Source: Cyanobacteria bacterium SZAS-4
GTDB lineage: Bacteria > Cyanobacteriota > Vampirovibrionia > Obscuribacterales > Obscuribacteraceae
NCBI GenBank assembly: GCA_018266255.1
Contig: JAFEAT010000003.1
Coordinates: forward strand, 186,001-250,000
Length of the DNA: 64,000 nt
Direction of reading: 5' to 3'
Below the pieces are notes generated by a model that saw nothing but the letters and a program-made list of their open reading frames with translations, was not told where the DNA came from and ran no database searches. The position numbers were made by a program, and so were the translations under genes. Within the stretch, counting starts at the first letter, position 1; every line of letters starts with the position of its first letter. Of this stretch, positions 34,314 to 44,127 are shown piece after piece.

Positions 34314-34852
34314 TTGTTGCGCTGATACTTTTTGTAGCAATATCGAATTCCGTTGTCGTCGAATGTTTTTGATGTCGAGATCAGCGTGAATAAAGCTTCG
34401 AAGCTGGGAAAGAATACGTCGCACTGAAATTTCTCGTCAATCTCTGTCAGGTACAGGAAATTACATGATGGATGATGCACTGCCTGTTCGTAAAGGTGCG
34501 CACCGCCAATTATGAAGTATTTTTCGATTTCCAGCTGGGAGAGTTTTTCCATTGCCGCGTCTATGGACTCTGCAGCGATTGCTTGCGGATCGAGGTCGTA
34601 GGCTCCGTTGCGCGTCAAGACGACGTTGACACGGTTTGGCAGCGGTCGAAATTTAGGTGGAATTGATTCCCATGTCTTTCTGCCCATCAAAACAGCGTTG
34701 CGCTTCTGCCTATCTTCGACCGCCGAAGTCAATTCGCGAAAATGCTTCATGTCGCCTGGAAGCCGCCATGGTAGACCGTTTTCTTTGCCAATGCCCCGAT
34801 TGAGATCGCAGGCGACAACAAGATCAAATTTTACGTCGAGAGCGTTCGCCAT
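34310..34852 (-). CDS. folA: Dihydrofolate reductase
   Basis: A 180-residue DHFR that regenerates tetrahydrofolate from dihydrofolate, the by-product of ThyA. Motifs: LVVACDLNRGIGKENGLPWR (active-site loop with the Trp-Arg pair), LPGDMKHFRELT (substrate Asp), VLMGRKTWESIPPKFRPLPN (NADPH), RVNVVLTRNGAYDL, and FIIGGAHLYEQAVHHPSCNF. The typical C-terminal strand is present (DVFFPSFEALFTLIST). The start follows the thyA stop by 2 bp. Its own stop overlaps the GTG of the cytochrome gene, so thyA-folA-cytochrome-aat are translated from one message. Confidence 0.96.
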   Translation of the reverse strand: MANALDVKFDLVVACDLNRGIGKENGLPWRLPGDMKHFRELTSAVEDRQKRNAVLMGRKTWESIPPKFRPLPNRVNVVLTRNGAYDLDPQAIAAESIDAAMEKLSQLEIEKYFIIGGAHLYEQAVHHPSCNFLYLTEIDEKFQCDVFFPSFEALFTLISTSKTFDDNGIRYCYKKYQRNK

Positions 34853-34854
34853 CC

Positions 34855-35670
34855 CTACACTGACACTGGGAATTTGATGAAGCCCTGGTGTTCGTAGTCG
34901 ATCAATTTGAAGTCTTCAAATTTCAAATCGAAGAATGGCTTGTCTGCTATCTCTACAGTGGGTAGAGGACCAGGACTGCGTTGCAATTGTTTCTGCAATC
35001 CGTCGAGGTGATCGAGGTAAATATGGGCATCACCGAAAGTGTGCGTGAATATTCCAGGTGTCAATTTGCACTCTTTCGCTACCATAAGCATCAGAAGCGC
35101 GTAACTGGCAATGTTGAAAGGCACTCCCAGAGCCATATCAGCTGAACGTTGATAGAGTTGGCAATCGAGCCTGCCGTTGACGACGTAGAACTGAAACATC
35201 ATATGACATGGTGGCAATGCCATCTTGTCAATGTCGGCTACGTTCCAGGCTGAGACGATGATACGTCTTGAGTTGGGGTTGTTTTTGATTTGATCTAAAG
35301 CTTGCTGTATTTGATCGATATGCTCTTTGCGGTATTGGTGAGTTTTTTCGTCTTCGATAAACTTCGGCCAATTTCTCCACTGATATCCGTAAATCGGTCC
35401 TAGCTCACCGTCTTCGTCAGCCCATGCATCCCAAATCGGTGTGAACTCGGTTAAGTCGTCGTTGATATTTGTGGAGCCGCGTAGAAACCAGAGCAGTTCG
35501 CGCAATACGCCATCAAATTTGACTTTTTTGGTCGTTAAGAGTGGAAACCCTTGTCGCAAGTCATATTTCGCCTGCATGCCAAAAACGGAAATTGTGCCGG
35601 TTCCGGTTCGGTCTTCTCGTTTTTCGCCATTTTCGAGAATATATCTAATCAGGTCTAAGTACTGTTTCAT
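34855..35670 (-). CDS. thyA: Thymidylate synthase
   Basis: A 271-residue ThyA that converts dUMP to dTMP with methylene-tetrahydrofolate. The full set of conserved blocks is present: [50 protein letters not shown], and the nucleophile loop [20 protein letters not shown] (Cys in PPCH). Further blocks are [39 protein letters not shown] and a C-terminal IKFPVSV. It heads the operon with folA. RBS: GCAGGAG about ten bases before the ATG. It is the classical enzyme, not the flavin-dependent ThyX. Confidence 0.97.
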   Translation of the reverse strand: MKQYLDLIRYILENGEKREDRTGTGTISVFGMQAKYDLRQGFPLLTTKKVKFDGVLRELLWFLRGSTNINDDLTEFTPIWDAWADEDGELGPIYGYQWRNWPKFIEDEKTHQYRKEHIDQIQQALDQIKNNPNSRRIIVSAWNVADIDKMALPPCHMMFQFYVVNGRLDCQLYQRSADMALGVPFNIASYALLMLMVAKECKLTPGIFTHTFGDAHIYLDHLDGLQKQLQRSPGPLPTVEIADKPFFDLKFEDFKLIDYEHQGFIKFPVSV

Positions 35671-36062
35671 TGCTCAATAGCTCCTGCGGCACTGTGCAAA
35701 GTATAACCAATTTTATTGCTCAGGAGTTTCTGTAATTTCCACTATTACAGCTAGTTTATGCCACTCTCGGTGCTATTTTGCCGCCTGCGTCAATGCCACT
35801 GCATGTGGTGGCGTCAGCGCATGTCGAGATCGAGTGTCACCGGTCCGACTGTGTGTTTCGTCACCGTCTGCGGTCTTAAAAATAAATGCTCGACAGTTGG
35901 TTGCATTTCCATCTGATTCTCAAACAACGTCTTCTTCGCAATAATGCGTTTGTGACACTCAATTGGGTCATTTCTCGCAACTATAAATCTACCGTTATCA
36001 TTCGGAGAGGTGCTCAGTAAGCCGGATACTATTGTTTGCGAATCACGTGGGAGAACTGTGAA
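35671..36062. other. Divergent intergenic region, thyA / P5C dehydrogenase
   Basis: About 390 bp between the divergent thyA and P5C dehydrogenase genes. On the minus strand GGTTATACTTTGC (near 35698-35710) offers a -10-like TATACT for thyA. No regulatory motif or RNA was recognised for the plus-strand gene, and no open frame is supported. Confidence 0.45.
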
Positions 36063-37616
36063 ATGCTTACAGAGTTTCGGAATGAGCCATTTACCGATTT
36101 TTCGGTCTCTGCCAATCAAGAGGCGATGAAAACGGCTTTAGCAAAGGTCAAAAAGCAACTTGGTCAGACTTATCCTCTTGTAATCGGGGGAGAGAAAATT
36201 CTCACTGACGACCATATTGTTTCGACCAATCCAGGCTTGCCAAAGCAAGAAATTGGACGTTTCTCGAAAGCCAACACGCAACACGCTGAACGAGCGATGA
36301 AAGTGGCGCTCGAGTCATTCGAAAACTGGAAAAAAGTCGCACCAGTCGAGCGTTCACGTTACCTTTTCAAGGCTGCTTCTCTAATGCGCGCGAGGAAGTA
36401 TGAGTTCGCGGCTTGGTTGGTTCTTGAGATTGGTAAGAATTGGGCAGAAGCAGACGGCGATGTAGCCGAAGCAATCGACTTTCTCGAATTTTACGGACGT
36501 GAAATGGTGCGCCTCTCGCAACCTCAGCCGCTTACAGCTTTCAGCGGCGAAGAAAACGAATTGCACTATATTCCACTTGGCGTCGGAATTGTAATTCCGC
36601 CATGGAATTTCCCACTCGCAATTATGGCGGGAATGACAAGTGCTGCAATCGTCACCGGCAATACCGTCATCCTCAAGCCGTCCAGCGAAACGCCAACGAT
36701 CGCTTATCAATTCATGGCATTGATGGAAGAGGCTGGATTGCCAGCTGGTGTTTTGAACTTCCTTCCTGGTCCAGGCGCATCGGTTGGTGACTTTTTAATC
36801 ACGCACGCGAAGACGAGATTCATCGCTTTCACCGGTTCGAAAGAAGTTGGATTGCGCATCACGGAATTGGCTGCTAAAGCCCAACCCGGTCAATTGTGGA
36901 TCAAGCGTGTTGTGGCAGAAATGGGCGGAAAGGATTCGATCATCGTTGACCACGATGTCGATCTCGACGTAGCTGCTGACGGTGTTGTCGCAAGCGCATT
37001 CGGATTCCAGGGTCAGAAGTGTTCCGCTTGTTCGCGAGTGATTGTGCACAAAGCGATTTACGACGAGTTCTTGCAGAAGATCAAAGAACGTACCGAAAAA
37101 TTGCCGATCGGACAAGCCGAAGAACAGAAAACCAGCATGGGTCCAGTTGCTTCTAAATCAGCCTACGCAAGCATTCTCGAGTACATTGAAGTGGGTAAAG
37201 GCGAAGGACAAGTTGTCACTGGTGGCAAAGCAAAAGGCAAACCTGAAGACGGATTTTTCATTCCTCCGACGATCATTGCTGGCGTCAGTCCAACTTCGCG
37301 AATTGCGCAGGAAGAAATTTTTGGACCTGTGCTGGCTGTGATTAAAGCTGAAGATTGGCATCACGCACTCGATATCGCGAACAACACTGAGTTCGGTTTG
37401 ACCGGCGGTGTCTATTCACGAAATCGCCGCAACATCGAGCAGGCACGTAAGGAATTTCACGTCGGCAACCTCTACTTGAATCGCAAGTGCACCGGCGCTT
37501 TGGTGGGCGTGCAGCCATTTGGCGGGTTCAACATGAGCGGCACTGACTCTAAGGCTGGTGGCAGAGATTATCTGCTGCTCTTTACGCAAGCTAAAGCGAT
37601 CAGCGAACGCTATTAA
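36063..37616 (+). CDS. rocA: 1-pyrroline-5-carboxylate dehydrogenase
   Basis: A 517-residue aldehyde dehydrogenase (start ATG 36063, GGGAGA about eight bases upstream). The family-wide residues are Glu286 in AEMGGKDSIIVD and the catalytic Cys320 in GFQGQKCSACSR. The end block NLYLNRKCTGALVGVQPFGG with FNMSGTDSKAGGRDYL is diagnostic of P5C dehydrogenases (RocA/PruA C-terminal domain), which oxidise glutamate semialdehyde to glutamate in proline and arginine breakdown. No proline dehydrogenase domain or gene is adjacent, so this is the stand-alone RocA type. Confidence 0.93.
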   Translation: MLTEFRNEPFTDFSVSANQEAMKTALAKVKKQLGQTYPLVIGGEKILTDDHIVSTNPGLPKQEIGRFSKANTQHAERAMKVALESFENWKKVAPVERSRYLFKAASLMRARKYEFAAWLVLEIGKNWAEADGDVAEAIDFLEFYGREMVRLSQPQPLTAFSGEENELHYIPLGVGIVIPPWNFPLAIMAGMTSAAIVTGNTVILKPSSETPTIAYQFMALMEEAGLPAGVLNFLPGPGASVGDFLITHAKTRFIAFTGSKEVGLRITELAAKAQPGQLWIKRVVAEMGGKDSIIVDHDVDLDVAADGVVASAFGFQGQKCSACSRVIVHKAIYDEFLQKIKERTEKLPIGQAEEQKTSMGPVASKSAYASILEYIEVGKGEGQVVTGGKAKGKPEDGFFIPPTIIAGVSPTSRIAQEEIFGPVLAVIKAEDWHHALDIANNTEFGLTGGVYSRNRRNIEQARKEFHVGNLYLNRKCTGALVGVQPFGGFNMSGTDSKAGGRDYLLLFTQAKAISERY

Positions 37617-37864
37617 CCGATTCGTTCGTTGATAGCACCGCCCTTCTCGCTGGTACCGTTAATGGTGTCAGGGTGATCACTTGTGCGTGCGTACTAGTCA
37701 TGTTTATTAACAGTTGAACATCATCAATTGTTTTTGCGGATTTGTGTTTAGACGCGGTTCTGCGGGAACCTCACCGTAGTACGTCCGTCGACACCGGAAA
37801 CATAGCTTGCCTTGTAAAGGGCTGGGCGTGTGGATGGTGGAGCAGTCAACATGTGGGGTTCGAA

Positions 37865-38977
37865 ATGCGAATAGCTCAGATAGCGCCTTTGTACGAGTCA
37901 GTCCCGCCCAAAGCTTACGGTGGCACAGAACGAGTGGTTTCATGGCTGACTGAAGAGCTAGTGCAGATGGGTCACGATGTGACGCTGTTCGCGACAGGTG
38001 ATTCGCAAACGGCGGCAAGATTAGTCGAAGGCAGTCCAAAAGCGCTGCGAGAAATGAACGGTTATGGTGACGCTCTCGCTCATCACTATCTGATGATGGA
38101 GAAGCTAGTTCAGCAAAAAGACCAGTTCGATATTATTCATGCACACCTGGACTATTTGATTTTTCCATTTTTGAGAGCGCACAGTTTGCCCTCAGTCACT
38201 ACGCTGCACGGACGCTTGGACCTACCGAGCCTGGAGCCTCTGTACAGAGAATTTTCTGACATGCCTCTGGTGTCTATTTCGAACAATCAGCGCGCACCAC
38301 TCTCATTCGCCAACTGGGAAAGCACTGTGTATCACGGGTTACCAGCGGACCTTCTACACTTTCAACCTGACGCTTCTGACTACTTACTTTTCCTTGGACG
38401 GATCTGTCCAGATAAGGGCGTCGACAAAGCAATCGAGATCGCTACTAGAGCTGGAATTCCGCTCAAGATTGCAGCAAAAGTCGACCCTCTCGATGTGGAA
38501 TATTTTGAAAAGCAGATCAAGCCTTTGCTCGATCAACCTGGTGTTGAATTTATTGGCGAAGCTAATCAGTCACAGAAGAACGAGTTGATTGGTGGAGCAA
38601 AAGCGATGCTATTTCCTATCTTGTGGCCTGAGCCATTTGGACTGGTGATGATAGAAGCCATGGCCTGCGGCACTCCAGTTATTGCATTTAATTGCGGCTC
38701 TGTACCTGAAGTCATGGAGCACGGTGTCACGGGATTTATTTGCAGCACCACAGATGAAGCCGTCGATCATCTTAAAGACATCGATAGCTTCAACAGAGCC
38801 GGTTGTAGAGCCGCTTTCGAGCGACGCTTCACGGCAAACGCCATGGCGAAATCTTACGTCGAAGTTTACGAGCGCATCGTTGATTCCGCGCACAGAAGTT
38901 TGGTGCCTTTCGGACGGCTGAGAAAGGAGATCAACGTCGGCCACGAAGACTTGAAACTTGCGGTAAACCAATCTTAG
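37865..38977 (+). CDS. Glycosyltransferase family 4
   Basis: About 370 residues from ATG 37865; an earlier in-frame start at 37742 adds 41 poor residues. The N-terminal MRIAQIAPLYESVPPKAYGG, TERVVSWLTEELVQMGHDVT and LFATGDSQTAARL are the GT-B donor-independent domain of bacterial GT4 enzymes. The C-terminal GRICPDKGVDKAIEIATRAG and ILWPEPFGLVMIEAMACGTP carry the EPFGLVMIE motif (E-x7-E), followed by VIAFNCGSVPEVMEHGVTGF. It transfers an activated sugar, and the acceptor is unknown. Close relatives are often annotated as UDP-glucose:tetrahydrobiopterin glucosyltransferase or mannosyltransferase. Confidence 0.9.
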   Translation: MRIAQIAPLYESVPPKAYGGTERVVSWLTEELVQMGHDVTLFATGDSQTAARLVEGSPKALREMNGYGDALAHHYLMMEKLVQQKDQFDIIHAHLDYLIFPFLRAHSLPSVTTLHGRLDLPSLEPLYREFSDMPLVSISNNQRAPLSFANWESTVYHGLPADLLHFQPDASDYLLFLGRICPDKGVDKAIEIATRAGIPLKIAAKVDPLDVEYFEKQIKPLLDQPGVEFIGEANQSQKNELIGGAKAMLFPILWPEPFGLVMIEAMACGTPVIAFNCGSVPEVMEHGVTGFICSTTDEAVDHLKDIDSFNRAGCRAAFERRFTANAMAKSYVEVYERIVDSAHRSLVPFGRLRKEINVGHEDLKLAVNQS

Positions 38978-39223
38978 TGTAGGCTGCTGATGACAACCGG
39001 GTTTTAAGGAGTATATCCAGTGTGGATACAGCTATGCATGCATGCAACGGACTGCTGAGAAACAAACCGGCTACATGGTCAGGAAACACAAGCCTGGTCA
39101 GCTCTTGACCCGGTTGGCGTATGTTTTGTTTACTTGCTTGCGTTTCGCTTGCCTAAGCTGTACGGCGCTTCTGGTAAACTACAGTCTGAAGATTCGATTG
39201 GGTGCCTTGGTTAGGAGGATTCG

Positions 39224-39661
39224 ATGGTTGAAACCATTAAGCTCGTGCGACAGATTGCGGTGAGAGCAATCGTCACAGAGAACTTCAAGAACCAGGTCGG
39301 GCAAGAAATTAACCGCAATCTTCAGCAGATCGACGCAGAACTTCAACAGCTCGAATTCAAAGGCAAACGGGCTATTGCGGACATCGAAAAACGCACCGCT
39401 GGTGTCGTGACAGCTGACGCTCGCGTTCAAATGGAAACAATACGCCAGCAAGTTGAAGCCGAAAAAATGCGTCTGCTGCAACTCAAAGAAGAAATGCAAG
39501 GACAATTCCAGGCATTGAACGAATTGCCGTTGGGCAGCGTCGTGACTCAGTTTACAGTCGAAAATCCAGTCGAAGTTCGTATTGGCGAAAACATATTCCA
39601 GCGCCTTGAGGGCGGAGAAATTCTCGTCAAAGACGGCGTCATTCAAGAAATTCGCGTCTAG
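39224..39661 (+). CDS. YlqD-family protein
   Basis: A 145-residue protein with RBS TAGGAGG seven bases before the ATG. It matches the YlqD family: VRQIAVRAIVTENFKNQVGQ, then a long coiled coil (residues about 30-105; EINRNLQQIDAELQQLEFKG, RQQVEAEKMRLLQLKEEMQG), then a small beta domain (VENPVEVRIGENIFQRLEGG, EILVKDGVIQEI). YlqD occurs in Firmicutes and Cyanobacteria and its function is unsettled. It is probably monocistronic. Confidence 0.85.
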   Translation: MVETIKLVRQIAVRAIVTENFKNQVGQEINRNLQQIDAELQQLEFKGKRAIADIEKRTAGVVTADARVQMETIRQQVEAEKMRLLQLKEEMQGQFQALNELPLGSVVTQFTVENPVEVRIGENIFQRLEGGEILVKDGVIQEIRV

Positions 39662-39953
39662 CCTAAAGCGTCGCGCGCTATATTCCAGCGCGAACAAATC
39701 ATCGGGCTGCTCTCCTTCTTGATTTCTTCAGGGATTAGAGGATGCCGAATGAACATGCTGTTACCCTAATCGACCTTCTGTATCTAATGTGAACAGCGGT
39801 TGGCTGCTTCAGCCCTGGAATAATGTGCCGTTTGTCATCCTGTGAGACACTTTATTTGGAATTTTAAATATCAAGCGCTAGCCCAACAGAAACTTTTGGA
39901 GGCGCGCGTCAGTCGCTTATGTGTTGGACGAATTAGAAAGTGGGGATTTGCAG

Positions 39954-40232
39954 ATGTTGAAGAACGTTTTGAATTTTAAATGGCTACAAGTAGTTTTTTT
40001 TGCTGGCTGCGCAACTGGCGCTGTAGCTGGCGCAATCGCAGGAATGGGAATGGGATTTGGTGCAGGACTTTTGTTGGCACAGAAACCGGGTAAAGATTTG
40101 CGTGACGATCTCGCTGACAACGCACTCGACCTCTATGACGGCGTCAAGCACAAAGCTGGCGACCTGAAAGAGAAAGTCGATACTTATGTGTCGTCGCGTC
40201 GCACACAAGACCAATTCGAAAGCAACAGCTAA
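39954..40232 (+). CDS. YtxH-like membrane protein
   Basis: I use ATG 39954 (GGGG eight bases upstream), giving 92 residues; GTG 39921 is the alternative. A glycine-rich membrane helix (FAGCATGAVAGAIAGMGMGF, residues about 15-38) is followed by LLLAQKPGKDLRDDLADNAL and an amphipathic helical tail (DLYDGVKHKAGDLKEKVDTY). This is the YtxH pattern (GxxxGxxxG helix then 'aPksGkelR..l'). YtxH proteins are general-stress-type proteins in Firmicutes and cyanobacteria. The bidirectional terminator with rpoD follows. Confidence 0.72.
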   Translation: MLKNVLNFKWLQVVFFAGCATGAVAGAIAGMGMGFGAGLLLAQKPGKDLRDDLADNALDLYDGVKHKAGDLKEKVDTYVSSRRTQDQFESNS

Positions 40233-40264
40233 ACGCTGTCATTCATTTGGTTACAGAAAGTAAG

Positions 40265-40293
40265 AAAAGGCACGTTTTTGCAACGTGCCTTTT
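40265..40293. terminator. Bidirectional intrinsic terminator (ytxH / rpoD)
   Basis: AAAAGGCACGTT (40265-40276) pairs perfectly with AACGTGCCTTTT (40282-40293), loop TTTGC. It serves the convergent ytxH-like (plus) and rpoD (minus) genes; the A/T arms provide U-tracts both ways. Confidence 0.87.
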
Positions 40294-40326
40294 CGGTTAA
40301 TTAACACCGGATTTGGTGTCACCAGA

Positions 40327-41313
40327 TTACTCGTGCAAGTAATCTTTCAATTTCGATGTCACCTTCGATTGACGAAGAGCGCGAAGAGCTTTCAGCTCAA
40401 TCTGTCTCGTTCTTTCGCGAGTGATACCGACCATTTTTCCAACTTGTTCCAATGTACGTTGTTTACCGTCGTTCAATCCGAATCTCAAGATCAACACATC
40501 GCGCTCGCGAGGTGTCAGAGTTGAGAGCACGCCTCTGATGTCAGACGCCATCAGACTCGCTTCTGTCGAATCTTCAGGTCTTGTTGAATTTTCGTCTTCA
40601 ACCAATTCAGCAAGCGAATTGTCGTCGTCTTCACCGTAAGGTGTGTCGAGCGAAAGAGGCAAACGATTGGCTGCAAGAATTTCTTTGACTTTTGCTAGAG
40701 TCACGTTCATTCCCGCTGCCAGTTCTTCCATCGTCGGTCTGCGTCCAAGATCTTGCGATAGTTTTCGCGTCACTTTGCGCAAATTATTGATGGTTTCGAC
40801 CATGTGCACAGGCACCCGAATCGTGCGCGACTTGTCAGCCAACGCGCGTGTGATGCCCTGCCTGATCCACCATGTTGCGTAAGTGGAGAACTTGTATCCT
40901 CGCTCAGCATCGAATTTTTCTGCTGCCCTGATCAGACCTACGTTTCCTTCCTGGATCAGATCCAGGAATGGAAGTCCGCGACCTTGATATTTTTTCGCGA
41001 CGCTCACAACCAATCTAAGATTTGATTGCACGAGGCGTTTCTTGGCGATCATGTCGCCTTTCGCGATTCGGCGGGCTAGTTCGATTTCTTCTGATGCTGC
41101 AAGTAGTTTAATTCGACCGATCGATCGAAGGTACAACTGGATAGGATCTTCTGATACGACGCCCCGTCCTCGTGCGCGTGGTTGTTCATCCAGATCGTCG
41201 GAGTCGTCTCCGAGCGCACCTACTTCCACTTCATCAGCGAACGAAAAGACTGAGGCACCTGGTAACAGGTCGTCCAGGTTATCATCTACTGCTACTGCGT
41301 ACTTTCTTGTCAT
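40327..41313 (-). CDS. rpoD: RNA polymerase sigma-70 factor (RpoD/SigA group 1 or 2)
   Basis: A 328-residue sigma factor with regions 1.2 to 4.2. Region 1.2 is [20 protein letters not shown]. Region 2 has [40 protein letters not shown] and [20 protein letters not shown] (-10 recognition). Region 3 is [20 protein letters not shown] and region 4 is [20 protein letters not shown] with [20 protein letters not shown] (HTH for -35). Only a short acidic stub replaces region 1.1, so this is the short form typical of cyanobacterial and actinobacterial type factors. It could be the primary factor or a group 2 paralogue. An intergenic region of 363 bp precedes it. Confidence 0.93.
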   Translation of the reverse strand: MTRKYAVAVDDNLDDLLPGASVFSFADEVEVGALGDDSDDLDEQPRARGRGVVSEDPIQLYLRSIGRIKLLAASEEIELARRIAKGDMIAKKRLVQSNLRLVVSVAKKYQGRGLPFLDLIQEGNVGLIRAAEKFDAERGYKFSTYATWWIRQGITRALADKSRTIRVPVHMVETINNLRKVTRKLSQDLGRRPTMEELAAGMNVTLAKVKEILAANRLPLSLDTPYGEDDDNSLAELVEDENSTRPEDSTEASLMASDIRGVLSTLTPRERDVLILRFGLNDGKQRTLEQVGKMVGITRERTRQIELKALRALRQSKVTSKLKDYLHE

Positions 41314-41676
41314 ATTTTATCTATCGGCGCTTGGCCGCTCTCGTAGAATCCATTTGGTACTCGGTCCTCAACTTGGCGTTGTACCAGCCATCCGACTTTG
41401 ATGAAAGGCGCACTAAAAGCCGCCTATTTAAGACGTTAAAATCCCTTCTTCAAAGCCCGCCTAGAATTGAGACGCCTCTCTTATTTAAATGTTCCGTTTG
41501 ACACTTGGTAATCGGGTTTACCCTAGAACTCGTGTACTTTACGGGCTCTTTACGTCGTCTTTTCAAACGCGCAAAAAAGCGTCAAAAACGAGCCCGCAAA
41601 GGCGCCAAAAAGCATCAATTTAATCAACCGTTCCTAAGCGAAGAAATGCACCGCCAATCTTGCGTTTGCACTTCTT
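41314..41676. other. Intergenic region upstream of rpoD
   Basis: About 360 bp between rpoD (minus) and ccsA (minus, upstream). It contains an inverted repeat CGGGCTC (41542-41548) / GAGCCCG (41590-41596) around an inner ACGC/GCGT hairpin. A TTGACA box (41498-41503) on the plus strand has no good -10 partner. No open frame is supported. The region should hold the rpoD promoter, but I cannot point to it with confidence. Confidence 0.45.
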
Positions 41677-42666
41677 TTATTTCAACTTGCCGTAGCTATG
41701 TAAACCGCCGAAACCGAGTGAATTGAAGCCTAAATAGGTAAGCAAAGTGAGCAGCAAACCCGCTACAGAGACCACTGAGAGCTTCTCTGCGGAAGCTTCG
41801 TGGTGGATGCGCAGATGGATGTATGCAGCGTAGCTCAACCATGTCACAAGAGCCATTGATTCTTTCGGATCCCAGGACCAGTAAGTGCCCCAGGCGTGGT
41901 TCGCCCACAATCCGCCCGTGATGATGCCGATGGTCAACAGTGGGAACCCGATGGCGATCGCTCTGTAGCTGACATCGTCATATAGTTCAGCTTGTTTGAC
42001 GTTGGGCTCACCCCTGGTCATCTTCAGTGTGTAATACGCGCCGATTGTGCCGCCGAGACTGGCGCCGACAAACAGTAGTTGCAGCCACTTCGTGTCAACA
42101 GTAGTGAACGTGCCAAGCCCGATCGCTGTGAAAGCAAGAAAAATCGTGCCGATCGACAAGCCGAGCGAAACTTTGCGCTTCGCATGATAAAGCTCGAGCA
42201 AGCTCGACAACCCACTCAAGAAGAACATCGCATACGATACTATTAGTGGTGGCACGTGGATTTGTCGCCAGTAGCTCACAAGCGCGGGAACGAGCGGCGT
42301 AATAGTTTGTTGATTGGCAGGTAACCAGCTGCCGTACAGGAACATGGTGGCAGCCAGCATGGCAGCCAGCCAACCTAGCTGCCTGATGCCATATGCGCTT
42401 GCAAGCGCCAGGTAACCGCCCATTGTCGCCCAGGCAAACCACAGGAGCGACTCGTACAAATTTGCAAGAGGAAATCTTTGTGCTTCGACTCCTCTGGCGA
42501 TGATTGCCAGGGTCAACGCGACGAAGCCGATAGCCATTACAATCGAGCCCACTTTCAGCATTTTATCGTGGTATTTCTTCACTCCGTTCGAGGCGACGAA
42601 GACCCAGAACGACGCAACGGACGATACGCCTGCGGTGTTAGTCAAAGCCAACTGAAAGTCAGACAT
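41677..42666 (-). CDS. ccsA: System II cytochrome c heme-ligation protein CcsA/ResC
   Basis: A 329-residue multi-pass protein with about eight membrane helices. The WWD heme-handling motif is visible near residues 255-275: WANHAWGTYWSWDPKESMAL, followed by TWLSYAAYIHLRIHH. Histidine candidates flank it (VSYWRQIHVPPLIVSYAMFF). With ResB it exports heme and attaches it to CxxCH in the periplasm, as in plastids, cyanobacteria and Gram-positives. Its start overlaps the resB stop by 8 bp, and the operon runs prenyl synthase, resB, ccsA. The cytochrome c at 33828-34313 is a likely client. Confidence 0.94.
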   Translation of the reverse strand: MSDFQLALTNTAGVSSVASFWVFVASNGVKKYHDKMLKVGSIVMAIGFVALTLAIIARGVEAQRFPLANLYESLLWFAWATMGGYLALASAYGIRQLGWLAAMLAATMFLYGSWLPANQQTITPLVPALVSYWRQIHVPPLIVSYAMFFLSGLSSLLELYHAKRKVSLGLSIGTIFLAFTAIGLGTFTTVDTKWLQLLFVGASLGGTIGAYYTLKMTRGEPNVKQAELYDDVSYRAIAIGFPLLTIGIITGGLWANHAWGTYWSWDPKESMALVTWLSYAAYIHLRIHHEASAEKLSVVSVAGLLLTLLTYLGFNSLGFGGLHSYGKLK

Positions 42667-44119
42667 TTGATTCGGTACTCCTTGATGGTAGCGGGGCTGG
42701 TTGCGCCAGAGTTAAGTTATCTGATAATCCGTTTTCGGGGTCGACTGCGGTAGCCACCACAGGCGGAGGCAACTCTTTTTGCATTGAATCTACAATATTG
42801 GTGACAAGGCGCTCGAATCCAACTTTTGCTTTCTTCGAACGTCCACCGATTGCTACTGTGGAGCCTGCTTCAGAGCCATCTTTTGAAACACTGACCCAAA
42901 CATGCCTAAATGGAATGGCCGCGAGCATGACACCAAGAATGATGAAACCGAACGCGGTGTAGGTGATGGGCAGACCGGGATCGCTTTTGTATTGCAATCC
43001 AGTCACCGGAACCGGTCGCACATATTTGATCTCGACGGCGCCTAGCTTTACTGTCTTTCCTTGAGGGATTTCAGATATAAGTTTCGGTGCTTCCCACTCT
43101 GGTCGTTTCGCGAAGAGACGCATGGGTAGTGTTTGATTGCGCAAGGACATAATCAGAACAGTTTCTTCATCGAGTGGCAGGAAGGCAGCATAAAGCTTGC
43201 CCATCGGTCGTAGATCGAGTGTTCTTTCGCGTCCATTGAACGAGACGATCAATTGATCCAATCCCCAGCTCGATTGATAGACATCGACGCCTTGATATTC
43301 AAGCGGCGTGTTGACTGAAATTTGTTGCTTGTCCAGTACCTTCCCTTTCGGGTCTACGACTGACAAATCTGAATACCATTGTTTGGCTTCGCCAGATTCG
43401 TAGTCTTCGCGTCTGGTAGCATCAACGTGAACTTTCCACGTTGGTAGCTTGCCCACCCATTGTTTGGAGTGTTCTGAATCTTGAAAAGAAAGGTCGTCAC
43501 CGAGTCGAACCGGCTTGAATCCAGAGAAGCCTGTCCACGACGTGATGGTTACACCCAGAAGCAATGACAGCAATCCGATATGTGTAATTGTCGGAGCCCA
43601 GCGTCCGATTTTTCCAAATTCGGCAGCTAATTGATTGCCGTGAACAACAGTTTTGAATCCACGTTGTTGTAATTTGATCTGCAGTTTTTCCAGTGTTTCA
43701 GCCGGGGATGCGCCCACTGCAAACGATGTATTGAACGGCATTTTTGCTATTTGATCGGGCCCGAAAAATTGTAAGGGTAGCTTGAGCAGACGCAATTTCG
43801 GAAAAACTTTGTCGAAACTTCCGACCACCATGTTCATGCTCAGCAAAGCAATCAAAATCAAGAAGAACGGAGTGTGGAAGATGTCCGTGACGCCCCAGTT
43901 ATGGAGATTGACAGCCATCTCTTCACCGAACTGTTCGATTACTTTTTCCTGCCCTACTGTTGCTTCTTGCGGGCACCATGCACCGACTAGAATCGTTGCG
44001 GCGCAAAGCGAGAGCAATACGATAGTCAATTTTACTGATGCGAAAATTGCCAATGGACCGTTCCGAAAAACGGGGCGAAAGCCCAACGATTGTTTTGGAT
44101 GCGAATCGCTGGTCGTCAT
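42659..44119 (-). CDS. resB: ResB/Ccs1 cytochrome c biogenesis protein
   Basis: A 486-residue ResB-family protein. Four membrane helices are visible: residues about 27-50 (IFASVKLTIVLLSLCAATIL), 77-97, about 180-200 and 395-415 (ITYTAFGFIILGVMLAAIPF). The large periplasmic loop between helices 3 and 4 contains QDSEHSKQWVGKLPTWKVHV and TPLEYQGVDVYQSSWGLDQL, typical of Ccs1. It forms the heme export and ligation complex with CcsA, encoded next. The gene begins 8 bp after the prenyl synthase stop. The C-terminal 60 residues are Pro/Ser-rich and variable. Confidence 0.93.
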   Translation of the reverse strand: MTTSDSHPKQSLGFRPVFRNGPLAIFASVKLTIVLLSLCAATILVGAWCPQEATVGQEKVIEQFGEEMAVNLHNWGVTDIFHTPFFLILIALLSMNMVVGSFDKVFPKLRLLKLPLQFFGPDQIAKMPFNTSFAVGASPAETLEKLQIKLQQRGFKTVVHGNQLAAEFGKIGRWAPTITHIGLLSLLLGVTITSWTGFSGFKPVRLGDDLSFQDSEHSKQWVGKLPTWKVHVDATRREDYESGEAKQWYSDLSVVDPKGKVLDKQQISVNTPLEYQGVDVYQSSWGLDQLIVSFNGRERTLDLRPMGKLYAAFLPLDEETVLIMSLRNQTLPMRLFAKRPEWEAPKLISEIPQGKTVKLGAVEIKYVRPVPVTGLQYKSDPGLPITYTAFGFIILGVMLAAIPFRHVWVSVSKDGSEAGSTVAIGGRSKKAKVGFERLVTNIVDSMQKELPPPVVATAVDPENGLSDNLTLAQPAPLPSRSTESNV

Positions 44120-44127
44120 CGGAAGCT

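Noticed and set aside
41490..41600. Plus-strand small RNA gene upstream of rpoD
   Set aside because: TTGACA has no acceptable -10 at 16-18 bp, and the hairpin lacks a U-tract; kept only as an intergenic note.
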